Below, in pieces: positions 1-7,587 of a DNA stretch of 64,000 bases (positions are counted from its first letter, which is position 1; every line of letters begins with the position of its first letter). The DNA comes from Burkholderiaceae bacterium (GTDB lineage Bacteria; Pseudomonadota; Gammaproteobacteria; Burkholderiales; Burkholderiaceae_C): assembly GCA_023954035.1 (NCBI GenBank), contig JAMLIT010000012.1:1-64000 (forward strand), read 5' to 3'. The position numbers and the translations under genes are program-made. The notes under the pieces are model-generated. The model worked only from the letters and a program-made list of their open reading frames with translations. It searched no databases and was not told where the DNA came from.

Positions 1-924
1 GCCCAGGTGACAGCAAAATTTGCCGTCACCTTGCCCGAGAAATCGCACCAAGGCCAGGGCGTCGCCAAGTTCATCGAGCTGGTCGACGCCAAGAGCGGCG
101 GCAAGATCAAGATCAAAGGCTTCTATGCCGGCGCGCTGGGCAACGACGTGCAGGTCACTTCGGCGCTGCAGGGCGGCACCATCGAATTCACCGTCCCGCA
201 GACGACCACGCTGACCGGCATGGTCAAGGAATACGAAATCCTTGATTTCCCTTTCCTGTTCTCGACCACGCAGCAAGCCGAAAAAGTGCTGGACGGTCCG
301 GTCGGCGACAAGCTGCTCGCCATGCTTCCCGAGAAGGGTCTCGTCGGCCTGGCCTACTGGGAAAACGGCTTCTTCAACGCCACCAACAGCAAGCACCCCA
401 TCGCCAAAGTGGAAGATTTTGAAGGCCTGAAATTCCGCTCGGTGCAAGCCAAGATTTCGCAGGAAACCATCAAGGCGCTGGGCGCCAATCCCGTACCTCT
501 GGCCGTGCCTGAGCTCTACACCGCGCTGGAAACCCGCACCATTGATGGCCAAGGAACGCCCACTGCGGTGATCGCCGCGCTCAAGCTCAACGAAGTGCAG
601 AAGTACCTCTCGCTGACCCGCCACAGCTACGGCGCCTTCCTGCCGCTGGTGTCCAAGAAATTCTGGGACAAGCTCTCGCCAGCGGACCAGAAAATCCTGA
701 AGGACGCCGCCATCGAGGCGCGTTCGTTCCAGCGCGGTGTGGCGCGCGACCAGGCCAAATCTGCGCAAGCAGCGATGGCGGCCAAGGGCCTCATAGTCAA
801 CGACGTGACCGACGCCGAGCATGCCCGCATGCGCGAGAAGGTGCAGCCGGTATGGAAGATGTTCATCCCCAGCGTCGGTGAAGGCCTCTACAAGGAAGTC
901 ACCGACCAGATCGCCGCCAAATAA
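1..924 (+). CDS. TRAP transporter solute receptor, DctP family (5' end missing)
   Basis: Periplasmic substrate-binding component of a tripartite ATP-independent (TRAP) carboxylate transporter, which passes a captured organic acid to the membrane DctQM pair. The frame is open from the first base. The visible protein begins AQVTAKFAV, which looks like the start of the mature receptor, so the signal peptide and start codon probably lie just outside the window. Family features are a central FPFLF segment, LVGLAYWENGF, and DFEGLKFRS, whose Arg normally binds the substrate carboxylate. About 307 codons are visible, close to a whole mature receptor. No dctQ or dctM follows. The next genes are aromatic ring-cleavage enzymes, so an aromatic or dicarboxylic acid substrate is plausible but inferred. 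Confidence 0.9.
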   Translation, partial: AQVTAKFAVTLPEKSHQGQGVAKFIELVDAKSGGKIKIKGFYAGALGNDVQVTSALQGGTIEFTVPQTTTLTGMVKEYEILDFPFLFSTTQQAEKVLDGPVGDKLLAMLPEKGLVGLAYWENGFFNATNSKHPIAKVEDFEGLKFRSVQAKISQETIKALGANPVPLAVPELYTALETRTIDGQGTPTAVIAALKLNEVQKYLSLTRHSYGAFLPLVSKKFWDKLSPADQKILKDAAIEARSFQRGVARDQAKSAQAAMAAKGLIVNDVTDAEHARMREKVQPVWKMFIPSVGEGLYKEVTDQIAAK

Positions 925-937
925 GGCACGACGCATT

Positions 938-967
938 GGCACCCCTGCCCAGCGCGGGCGGGGTGCC
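938..967 (+). terminator. Strong GC hairpin between TRAP receptor and FAH gene
   Basis: GGCACCCC at 938-945 pairs with GGGGTGCC at 960-967. The inner TGCCC/GGGC arms extend the stem with one bulge and a short loop. It starts 14 bases after the receptor stop. No T-run follows directly, so it may be an attenuator or 3'-stabilising hairpin rather than a full intrinsic terminator. Such hairpins are common after binding-protein genes, which are usually expressed above their neighbours. Confidence 0.5.
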
Positions 968-1025
968 TCTCCGGTGGCCGGCGCCTTTTGCGCCCGCCCG
1001 GTCTGTTTTTCTCAAGGATTTCCCC

Positions 1026-2048
1026 ATGAAACTCGCCACCCTCAAGGCCGGCGGTCGGGACGGCACGCTCGTTGTCGTGCGCCGCGACCTCTCGCAATGC
1101 GTCGCCGTCCCGCAAATTGCCCGCACCCTGCAGGCCGCGCTGGACGACTGGGAGCGCTGCGCTCCACTTTTGCAAACCGTGTCGGACAGCCTCAACGCCG
1201 GTACCGCGCAGGGCGCAACGGCCTTTGATGCTGCGGCCTGCCATTCCCCCCTGCCCCGCGCCTACCAATGGGCCGACGGCTCGGCCTATCTGAACCACGT
1301 CGAACTGGTGCGCAAGGCGCGCGGCAGCGAGGTGCCGGCCTCGTTCTGGACCGACCCGCTGATGTACCAGGGCGGTTCGGACTCGTTTGTCGGCCCCCGC
1401 GACACGATTGACGCGATCAGCGAAGACTGGGGCATCGACCTTGAGGCGGAAGTGGCTGTGGTCACCGGCGACGTGGCCATGGGCTCGGGCGTGGAGCGTT
1501 GCGCCAAGGCGATTCGCCTGGTCATGCTGGTGAACGATGTGTCGCTGCGCAACCTGATTCCGGCCGAGCTGGCCAAGGGCTTCGGCTTCTTCCAGGCCAA
1601 ACCAGCAAGCGCGTTTTCGCCGGTGGCGGTGACGCCCGACGAGCTCGGCGACGCCTGGCAGCAAGCCAAGCTCAAGGGCCAACTGCGCGTGCAGATCAAC
1701 GGCAAGCCGTTTGGCGAGCCCGACGCGGGCGAGGACATGGCCTTCAGCTTTGCGCAGCTTATCGCGCATGCCGCCAAGACCCGCGCGCTCTGCGCCGGCT
1801 CCATCATTGGCTCGGGCACGGTGTCGAACAAGCAGGGCAGTCTGCATGGATCGAGCGTTGCCAACGGCGGCGTGGGCTACTGCTGCCTGGCCGAAGTGCG
1901 CATGTACGAAACCATCGAAGGCGGCAAGCCGACGACGGATTTCTTGCACTTTGGTGACTGCGTGCGCATCGAAATGCTGGGCGCCGGTGGCGAGAGCATC
2001 TTCGGCGCCATCGAGCAGACGGTGCGCCAGATCCAACCTGCCGGCTGA
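1026..2048 (+). CDS. Fumarylacetoacetase (fumarylacetoacetate hydrolase family)
   Basis: Predicted to cleave fumarylacetoacetate to fumarate and acetoacetate, the last step of homogentisate (Phe/Tyr) breakdown, in the cytoplasm. 340 residues, with an N-terminal domain followed by the FAH fold. Expected metal ligands are visible: Glu140 and Glu142 in DLEAEVAV and Asp171 in LVNDVSLRN; YQGGSDSF supplies another acidic site. I chose ATG 1026 over an upstream in-frame start because AAGGATT lies just before it. maiA follows after 14 bases, and the pair acts consecutively in the pathway. A gentisate/fumarylpyruvate role is the main alternative, but the length fits the bacterial fumarylacetoacetase type better. 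Confidence 0.88.
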   Translation: MKLATLKAGGRDGTLVVVRRDLSQCVAVPQIARTLQAALDDWERCAPLLQTVSDSLNAGTAQGATAFDAAACHSPLPRAYQWADGSAYLNHVELVRKARGSEVPASFWTDPLMYQGGSDSFVGPRDTIDAISEDWGIDLEAEVAVVTGDVAMGSGVERCAKAIRLVMLVNDVSLRNLIPAELAKGFGFFQAKPASAFSPVAVTPDELGDAWQQAKLKGQLRVQINGKPFGEPDAGEDMAFSFAQLIAHAAKTRALCAGSIIGSGTVSNKQGSLHGSSVANGGVGYCCLAEVRMYETIEGGKPTTDFLHFGDCVRIEMLGAGGESIFGAIEQTVRQIQPAG

Positions 2049-2062
2049 GGAGCAGAGGCGCC

Positions 2063-2728
2063 ATGCTCACGCTCTACAGCTATTTCCGCAGTTCGGCGTC
2101 GTACCGCCTGCGCATTGCCCTGGCGCTCAAGGGCCTTGCGCACGAGACCGTGCCGGTGCACCTGCTCAAAGGCGGTGGCGAGCAACACCAAGCGGCTTAC
2201 CGGGCGGTCAATCCTGCCGGCCTGGTGCCGGTGCTGCAGGACGGGGACACCGTGCTCACGCAGTCGCTCGCCATCATGGAATACCTCGACGAGGCCTACC
2301 CCGCCTCGCCCCTGCTGCCGTCGGGTGCGCTGGACCGTGCCCGGGTGCGTGCGCTCGCGCTCACCATCGCCTGCGACATCCACCCGCTGGGCAACCTGCG
2401 CGTGCTCAACTACGTCGGCGATACCCTGGGCGCAGGCGAGGAGGGCCGCAAGGTCTGGGCCAGCCACTGGATTGCGCTGGGCTTTGAGGCATTCGAGGAA
2501 ATGCTCAGCCGCCCCGGTGCGCCTACCGGCCAGTTTTGCCACGGCGACACCCCCGGCATGGCCGACTGCTGCCTGGTACCGCAGGTGTTCAACGCGCGCC
2601 GCTTTGGTTTGGACCTGGCGCCCTATCCGACGATTGCACGCATCGCCAGCCGCTGTGAAACGCTCGCGCCCTTCGTGAAAGCGCACCCGGCGAATCAGGC
2701 AGACGCAAGAGAGGCGACAACCCCTTGA
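2063..2728 (+). CDS. maiA: Maleylacetoacetate isomerase (zeta-class GST)
   Basis: Glutathione-dependent cis-trans isomerase converting maleylacetoacetate to fumarylacetoacetate, the substrate of the enzyme encoded just upstream. 221 residues, the family's usual size. The zeta-class active-site stretch YFRSSASYRLRIAL is at residues 7-20, with Ser10-Ser11 as the glutathione-activating pair. NPAGLVPVL and the Q(S)LAIMEYLDE motif complete the thioredoxin-like domain, and a helical C-terminal domain follows. The last codons (Thr-Thr-Pro-stop) coincide with the edge of a family-B repeat, so the C-terminus was probably remodelled by that element. Maleylpyruvate isomerase is an alternative activity. 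Confidence 0.9.
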   Translation: MLTLYSYFRSSASYRLRIALALKGLAHETVPVHLLKGGGEQHQAAYRAVNPAGLVPVLQDGDTVLTQSLAIMEYLDEAYPASPLLPSGALDRARVRALALTIACDIHPLGNLRVLNYVGDTLGAGEEGRKVWASHWIALGFEAFEEMLSRPGAPTGQFCHGDTPGMADCCLVPQVFNARRFGLDLAPYPTIARIASRCETLAPFVKAHPANQADAREATTP

Positions 2729-2763
2729 GGCGCTGGTGGCCCTTGCGCGGCGGCCACTGGTGA
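2717..2763 (+). repeat. Family-B post-stop repeat, truncated copy (after maiA)
   Basis: Begins with CAACCCCTTGAGGCGC, which overlaps the maiA stop, and continues with CCCTTGCGCGG and GGCCACTGG. These are the same blocks, in the same order relative to the gene, as the fuller copies near 20.1 and 32.6 kb. GGTGGCC pairs with GGCCACT, so the RNA can form a hairpin and may serve as the maiA 3' end. The central part of the repeat is missing. Confidence 0.55.
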
Positions 2764-2810
2764 AAGAAACGCCCTTTTCAAAAGGCCACGAAAAAGCTGA
2801 TTCGTCGACG

Positions 2811-3719
2811 TTATGAACGAGCGCTCCGCAGCTCCTGCACCATGCCGCGCACGATGCAAAATTGCGCTGCGTAGTAGGTGGCGAGCACCCAGAACAGCGC
2901 CAGTGGCACCGGCTGGACAAAGCGGTCCACGGCGAGGACCGAGTCGCTCAGCATGAAGAGGCAGGCGCCCAGCGCCACGGTGCGAGACGCTTCGGTTTGC
3001 AGCTGTGCGGCGCGGCCCAGCGCCTGCGCCACCATCAAGGCAATCACCAGCACATACACAGCCACGGGGGCGCGCAGCTCGGCGGGCAGGCCACCCTGCC
3101 ACAGCCACGCGACCATGGCGGCGCCAATGCCCAGCGTGAGCAGCAGTGCGTCGCGGCGCGCCCACCAGCGCACGCCGCGCCCGAAAAGGACGATGTAGGC
3201 CAGATGCGCCAGCAGAAAGCTGACCAGCCCGGGGATGAACAAGTCCTGCAGCATCAGGAACACGTCGCCCGCCAGCGAGGCCAGCAGCGCTGCCAGCAGC
3301 CATGCCCAGGATTTTTGGCCTTTTTGGCCGCTAGCGCTTGCCAGATAAACGTTTGACGCTACGAACATAATAGCAAAGGCCATGGCAGCGGGCTTGAACG
3401 CCAGGTGCCAGGACCAGGCCCCCGTGGCGCCGCTGGCGGCCGCCAGCGCGCTGGCTTCAAGCATCCACAGTTCCAGGCTGGCGATGCGTGCGCGCCGCGC
3501 CGCCACCACGGCCAGCGCCGCAGCGCACAGGGCCATCAGCCAGACCAGCACATGCGTGCGCGTCAATGCGCCGGCCTGCCAGCTCAGTGCCCAGGTGGCC
3601 AGGCCTATGAGGACGGTGTGCAGCACGCTTTGCCACAGCGACAGGGCGGGCTCGGCCTCGACGTCCGCGGGCGGGGCAGGGTTCTTGGAGGGCGTGGATT
3701 GTGAGGCGAGCGGTTTCAT
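2811..3719 (-). CDS. YhhN family membrane protein (lysoplasmalogenase-like)
   Basis: Polytopic inner-membrane protein with about eight hydrophobic segments. YhhN/TMEM86 homologues include lysoplasmalogenases that hydrolyse the vinyl-ether bond of lysoplasmalogens; bacterial function is mostly unproven. Family motifs are LAGDVFLML, SFLLAHLAYIVLF and ACLFMLSDSVLA. At 302 residues it is longer than the usual ~210-240. Extra length comes from a charged N-terminus and from an internal stretch around VYLASASGQKGQK encoded by a family-A repeat, which fills a loop before the LAGDVFLML helix. It starts 4 bases after the phosphatase stop and is the last gene of a minus-strand operon. Confidence 0.82.
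   Translation of the reverse strand: MKPLASQSTPSKNPAPPADVEAEPALSLWQSVLHTVLIGLATWALSWQAGALTRTHVLVWLMALCAAALAVVAARRARIASLELWMLEASALAAASGATGAWSWHLAFKPAAMAFAIMFVASNVYLASASGQKGQKSWAWLLAALLASLAGDVFLMLQDLFIPGLVSFLLAHLAYIVLFGRGVRWWARRDALLLTLGIGAAMVAWLWQGGLPAELRAPVAVYVLVIALMVAQALGRAAQLQTEASRTVALGACLFMLSDSVLAVDRFVQPVPLALFWVLATYYAAQFCIVRGMVQELRSARS
3309..3378 (+). repeat. Family-A interspersed repeat inside yhhN
   Basis: Carries TTTTTGGCC, GCTAGCGCTTGCCAG and CATAATAGCAAAGG in the order seen in intergenic family-A copies (for example 23801-23862). It lies wholly inside the yhhN reading frame on the opposite strand and leaves the frame open, adding a loop between membrane segments. Confidence 0.7.
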
Positions 3720-3723
3720 GGAC

Positions 3724-4362
3724 TCAGGCGGTGCTTTCGTCGCGCGCGGCGCGCTCCAGGTGCTGGGCGTCGCCCCATCCGACCAGAGTCAAAGCCTCGG
3801 GGGTCCAGAGCAGGCGGTTGATGGCGGCGTTGGTCAGTTGCCAGGTGCGTGGTGCCTGCAGGGCCTGGCCGGTCGCCAAGCGGTAAAGCGCATCGAGTAC
3901 GCCGCCGTGCGCCACCAGCACGATCTGCTCGCCCAGGTGGCGCGCTGCCAGGCGGGCGGTCACGTCCGCGATGCGCGCCTGCAGCCGCACCAGGCTCTCC
4001 CCGCCCTCGGGCGCGTAGTGCGGGTCGCGCTTGCGCCAGCGCAGCGCCTGCTCGGGCGCTTCGGCCTCGATCTCGGCAAAGGTGCGCCCCTCGAAGGCGC
4101 CAAAGTGGCGCTCACGCAGCCGGGGCTCGGCGTGCAGCGGGGCGCCGGCGGCCTGCGCTATGGCTGCACCCGTGGCATGTGCACGCAGCAGGTCGCTGGC
4201 ATACACCGCCGCGATCTCCTCGCCGGCCAGCGCCCGCGCCACCTGCGCTGCCTGCCAGCGGCCGGTGTCGTTGAGCGCGATGTCCTGGTGGCCCTGGATG
4301 CGCGTGTCCACGTTCCAGGCGGTCTCGCCATGGCGCACGGCGACGATGCGGGTCGCGTCCAT
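3724..4362 (-). CDS. Histidine phosphatase family protein
   Basis: Cytoplasmic member of the phosphoglycerate-mutase-like superfamily (212 residues). The catalytic phospho-His is in VRHGETAWN near residue 10 and the second conserved His in LVAHGGVLDALY. RERHFGAFEG and the YASDLLRA stretch also fit small-molecule phosphatases such as CobC/PhoE-type enzymes. The natural substrate cannot be read from sequence. It lies 6 bases after the DUF4136 lipoprotein gene and 4 before yhhN, so it is co-transcribed with them. Confidence 0.88.
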   Translation of the reverse strand: MDATRIVAVRHGETAWNVDTRIQGHQDIALNDTGRWQAAQVARALAGEEIAAVYASDLLRAHATGAAIAQAAGAPLHAEPRLRERHFGAFEGRTFAEIEAEAPEQALRWRKRDPHYAPEGGESLVRLQARIADVTARLAARHLGEQIVLVAHGGVLDALYRLATGQALQAPRTWQLTNAAINRLLWTPEALTLVGWGDAQHLERAARDESTA

Positions 4363-4368
4363 GCGCGC

Positions 4369-5004
4369 TCAGCGAGAGGCTGCGCCGTCGGGTAGCAGCG
4401 GCAGGCGAATCTGCCGCGGCCCCACCGGGGGCGTGGGAAAGCCGGCCAGGGCAGCGTCGAGCAGCACGCCGAAGATGCGCGGCGCGTCGGTCCACACGTC
4501 TTCGTTGCTGGCCGAGGTCTCGTACACCGTCTTTTGTGTGGCGGCGTCGCGCAGCACCACGCTGACTTCGTTGCGGTACAGCACTGGCGGCATTTCGCGC
4601 AGCATCCAGCCGGCGTGCACGCCGGGCCCAAAGCCCCAGCCCAGGCCTCCCTGCAGGCCGCGCCGTCCGCCCCAAGGCCCCCAACCGCCCCAGGGGCCCA
4701 AGGGATACCAGGGCCCATCGGCATAGGCCACGCCGGTGCGCACGCCGATTTCGGCAATCAGCCGCGGCGCCGCGTCGTCGCGCTGCAGGCCAGCGCGCGC
4801 CAAGGCGGTGTGCGCCATCGGAACAATGGCGTCAAAACTGCGCTCCTGCTGTTGCGAGGGCAGCAGATCGAGCCGGTAGCTGGGTGGCTGGGGCAGGCGG
4901 GCCAGCGTGGACCAGCTCTGCACCTGGCTGTCCACTGTGCGCTGCACCGCGCAACCGGCCAGCGTGAGGGCCGTCAAGAGCAAAGCGACGAGACGTACGA
5001 GCAT
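4369..5004 (-). CDS. DUF4136 lipoprotein
   Basis: Outer-envelope lipoprotein of unknown function (211 residues). The N-terminus is a classic lipoprotein signal, MLVRLVALLLTALTLAGC, with lipobox LAGC and Cys18 as the lipidation site. A DUF4136-like body follows, with a Gly/Trp/Pro-rich segment (YPLGPWGGWGPWGG) in the middle and a VSVVLRDAATQKTVYE strand region typical of the family. I chose ATG 5004, preceded by AGGGAG, over an upstream in-frame start that would run into ttcA. It sits between ttcA and the phosphatase in a tight operon. Confidence 0.85.
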   Translation of the reverse strand: MLVRLVALLLTALTLAGCAVQRTVDSQVQSWSTLARLPQPPSYRLDLLPSQQQERSFDAIVPMAHTALARAGLQRDDAAPRLIAEIGVRTGVAYADGPWYPLGPWGGWGPWGGRRGLQGGLGWGFGPGVHAGWMLREMPPVLYRNEVSVVLRDAATQKTVYETSASNEDVWTDAPRIFGVLLDAALAGFPTPPVGPRQIRLPLLPDGAASR

Positions 5005-5026
5005 GGCTGACTCCCTTGAAAGGCGC

Positions 5027-5974
5027 TTATCCGAGCCGCAGGACCTGCATGCCGGGCAAGGCTGGGGGCGGCGGGAACTCTTCGGCGTCAAAAGCCTTGT
5101 CGCCGTTCTCGTCCGACACGCCCGTGGCGACGGTGCTCTGGAAATCGTACAGATTGGCGTCCAGCAAATGGCTGGGCACCACATTCTGCAAGGCGTTGAA
5201 CATGTTCTCGACGCGGCCCGGAAAGCGCTTTTCCCAGTCGCGCAGCATCTCACCGACCTGCTTGCGCTGCAGGTTTTCCTGGCTGCCGCAGAGGTTGCAG
5301 GGAATGATGGGGAAGTGGCGCTGCGCAGCCCACCGCGCCGTGTCTTTCTCCGTCACGAAGGCCAGCGGGCGGATCACCACATGCTTGCCGTCGTCGCTGA
5401 CCAGCTTGGGCGGCATGCTTTTGAGCTTGCCGCCAAAGAACATGTTGAGCAGCAACGTCTGCAGGATGTCATCGCGGTGGTGGCCGAGCGCTATTTTGGT
5501 GGCGCCCAGCTCGTCCGCTACCCGGTAAAGGATGCCGCGGCGCAGCCGGCTGCACAGGCTGCAGGTGGTCTTGCCCTCGGGGATCAGGCGCTTGACGATG
5601 CTGTAGGTGTCTTCGTTTTCGATGTGAAACGGCACGCCCGTGCTGGCCAGGTATTGCGGCAAGACATGCTCGGGGAAGCCCGGTTGTTTCTGGTCGAGGT
5701 TGACCGCCACCAGGTCGAAGTGGATGGGCGCGCGCGCCTTGAGCTTGATGAGGATGTCGAGCAGGGCGTAGCTGTCCTTGCCGCCTGACATGCAGACCAT
5801 GACCTTGTCGCCTTCCTCAATCATGTTGTAGTGCACGATGGCCTTGCCCACCTCGCGGCATAAACGCTTCTCCAGCTTGTGCGCCTCGCGCTCGATCTTG
5901 AAGTCGCGGCCGGGGGGCGCCGGGGCGGGCCCGGCGGGAGTGAAGGTGGTCGAGTCTTCTGCCCAGGTATTCAT
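5027..5974 (-). CDS. ttcA: tRNA 2-thiocytidine(32) synthetase TtcA
   Basis: Iron-sulfur enzyme that thiolates cytidine 32 in tRNA. The ATP PP-loop SGGKDS is at residues 63-68. Cluster-binding cysteines are visible in [12 protein letters not shown] and IPCNLCGSQ, and [15 protein letters not shown] is a family hallmark. 315 residues from ATG 5974. A GTG five codons upstream (5989) is possible, but GGTGA at the folB stop is well placed for the ATG. The gene is translationally coupled to the upstream folB in a seven-gene minus-strand operon. Confidence 0.95.
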   Translation of the reverse strand: MNTWAEDSTTFTPAGPAPAPPGRDFKIEREAHKLEKRLCREVGKAIVHYNMIEEGDKVMVCMSGGKDSYALLDILIKLKARAPIHFDLVAVNLDQKQPGFPEHVLPQYLASTGVPFHIENEDTYSIVKRLIPEGKTTCSLCSRLRRGILYRVADELGATKIALGHHRDDILQTLLLNMFFGGKLKSMPPKLVSDDGKHVVIRPLAFVTEKDTARWAAQRHFPIIPCNLCGSQENLQRKQVGEMLRDWEKRFPGRVENMFNALQNVVPSHLLDANLYDFQSTVATGVSDENGDKAFDAEEFPPPPALPGMQVLRLG

Positions 5975-5982
5975 GTCGGCGT

Positions 5983-6357
5983 TCACCACTGTCCTGTTTC
6001 CATGCGGATGGCGACTTCGCAGTCACCAAAAATTTCAAGTTTGGCGATTTTCACGCGCGCGCCCAGCACGCCGGGAAGCTGCATCAAGCGGTGCGAGAGT
6101 TTGCCAATCAAAGTCTCCAGCAGGTTCACGTGCTCTGCCGTGCACTCGTCGATGATGATTTGTCGCACGCGCCGGTAGTCGAGCACGTGCAGGATGTCGT
6201 CGTCGCGCGGCGCCAGGGGTTGCTCGCCCAGGCTCAGTTCGGCGTCCACCTGAATGGCCTGCGGGGCATTCTTCTCGTGCGCGAGGATGCCCACGTTGGC
6301 ATGGAAGCGCAGACCCGTGAGAGTCAGGGTCTGGCGACCCGATGCTGGAGCGGTCAT
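5983..6357 (-). CDS. folB: Dihydroneopterin aldolase/epimerase family protein (FolB paralogue 1)
   Basis: 124 residues of the tunnelling-fold FolB family, which acts on dihydroneopterin in folate synthesis. Visible motifs are [17 protein letters not shown] (the EK/H region forming the pterin pocket), [10 protein letters not shown] and [12 protein letters not shown], where the Glu normally anchors the pterin ring. ATG 6357 was chosen by alignment to the family's short N-terminus. A second FolB-like gene ends only 10 bases upstream. One of the pair is probably the aldolase and the other may be an epimerase (FolX-like). Which is which cannot be decided from sequence alone, though this copy looks closer to standard FolB. 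Confidence 0.85.
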   Translation of the reverse strand: MTAPASGRQTLTLTGLRFHANVGILAHEKNAPQAIQVDAELSLGEQPLAPRDDDILHVLDYRRVRQIIIDECTAEHVNLLETLIGKLSHRLMQLPGVLGARVKIAKLEIFGDCEVAIRMETGQW

Positions 6358-6367
6358 GGTATGGGGC

Positions 6368-6757
6368 TCAGGGGTTGCGGGGTTTGGCTTTGAAGGCCTC
6401 GACCCCCACCGCATCGCAGTCGTCGTAGACATCGGGTTTGCGCGTCGAGACACGGGCCGCCACCACCAGCGGGTGCGCCAGCAAGGCGGCCAGCACCGCG
6501 TCGCACAGCGTCTCCTGCAGGTCGATGTGGCCGCGCTCGGTGATGCGGCTGACCTCGTTGCGAACGAAGTCGTAGTCCACCACTTCGTCGATGCGGTCGC
6601 GCTGCGGTGTCGTCTGGATGAGCGGCACGTACAGGTCGATATCGAAAAGAATGCGCTGGGCGGCAGCACGCTCGAAGTCGTGGATGCCGATGCGCACGCG
6701 GCGGCTGAGGCTGCGCAGAAAAATGCGCCGGCAATCGGCGAGCAAGGGGTCGGTCAT
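6368..6757 (-). CDS. Dihydroneopterin aldolase/epimerase family protein (FolB paralogue 2)
   Basis: 129-residue FolB-family protein with RIFLRSLSRRVRIGIHDFE, VVDYDFVRNEVSRI and HIDLQETLCDAVLAALL. The conserved Glu of the pterin pocket is present in LQETL. It overlaps the upstream SDR gene by 4 bases (ATGA), so the two are translationally coupled. In E. coli and Pseudomonas, FolX (a FolB homologue) and FolM (an SDR) together make tetrahydromonapterin. The coupling of this paralogue to a FolM-like SDR makes that role plausible here, as inference. Confidence 0.85.
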   Translation of the reverse strand: MTDPLLADCRRIFLRSLSRRVRIGIHDFERAAAQRILFDIDLYVPLIQTTPQRDRIDEVVDYDFVRNEVSRITERGHIDLQETLCDAVLAALLAHPLVVAARVSTRKPDVYDDCDAVGVEAFKAKPRNP

Positions 6758-7566
6758 GCGGCGCCTGGGGGCGCCGTCGGCGCCAGTTGTTCGGCCACGA
6801 ACATGATGTCGCGCGCCAGGGGGACGAGGTGCTGCCCTTTGTCGACCGCGAGGGTGACGCCGGTGATGGATGGGTTTTCCGCCAGAAAGACGGCGCTTCT
6901 TGCCACGTCGGCCGGGTCGGTCGCGCTTTGCAGCAGGTTCACGCGGCTGGCGCGGCGGAAGTTGTCCTCGCTCTGGGGGCCGCTCACGTAGACCAGCCCC
7001 GGCGCCACGCCATTTACCCGCACCCGCGGCGCCAGTGCCTGTGCCTGCAGGGCCACGGCGCGCTCCAGCGCCAGCTTGCTCAGGGTGTAGGAAAAATAAT
7101 CGGGGTTCAGGTTGAAGACCTTCTGGTCGAGCACATGGATGACGCAGGGACGGGTGGAGGCGTCAGCGCTTGCGGATCGGGCCAGCAGGCTGGCAAGCTG
7201 CAGCGGCGCCGAGAGGTTGATCTGCATCTGCCGCTGCAGCAGTTCAGGCGAAAAATCCAGACCGGTGTCGGGCTCGAAGGCTGAGGCGTTGTTCACCAGG
7301 GCGTCTGGCGCTTGTCCAAGCACAGCCACAGTGGCAGCGAACAGGGCGGCAATGGCATCGGGCTGGTTCAGGTCGCCCGGCACCGCATGCGCCTCCCGAC
7401 CCAGGGCGCGCACGGCCTCGCAGGTGTCCAGCGCTTCGTCGCCCGAGTGCTGGTAGTGACACACCACATTCCACCCCGCGCGGGCAAAAGCCAGGCAAAG
7501 CTCTTTGCCCAGGCGCCGAGCGCCACCCGTGACGAGCACGGCTCTGGGGCGGTCAGGAATGGGCAT
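6754..7566 (-). CDS. SDR oxidoreductase, pteridine reductase/FolM-like
   Basis: Short-chain dehydrogenase of 270 residues with the NADP-binding motif TGGARRLGKEL near residues 14-24, LVNNASAF, and catalytic Tyr/Lys in YFSYTLSK. The TGGARRLG variant of the Gly motif, with Arg residues favouring NADPH, and the long PGLVYVSGPQSEDNF loop resemble pteridine reductases/dihydromonapterin reductase. Coupling to two FolB paralogues supports a pterin substrate. It heads a minus-strand operon, and its start is only 21 bases from that of the divergent methyltransferase gene. A general SDR role cannot be excluded. Confidence 0.82.
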   Translation of the reverse strand: MPIPDRPRAVLVTGGARRLGKELCLAFARAGWNVVCHYQHSGDEALDTCEAVRALGREAHAVPGDLNQPDAIAALFAATVAVLGQAPDALVNNASAFEPDTGLDFSPELLQRQMQINLSAPLQLASLLARSASADASTRPCVIHVLDQKVFNLNPDYFSYTLSKLALERAVALQAQALAPRVRVNGVAPGLVYVSGPQSEDNFRRASRVNLLQSATDPADVARSAVFLAENPSITGVTLAVDKGQHLVPLARDIMFVAEQLAPTAPPGAA

Positions 7567-7587
7567 TGGGGGACAATCGCAGGCGTG

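Noticed and set aside
888-2036. Long minus-strand open frame antisense to the fumarylacetoacetase gene
   Set aside because: Its translation is Arg/His/Gln-rich with no family motif, while the plus-strand frame has clear catalytic residues. It is a shadow typical of high-GC DNA.
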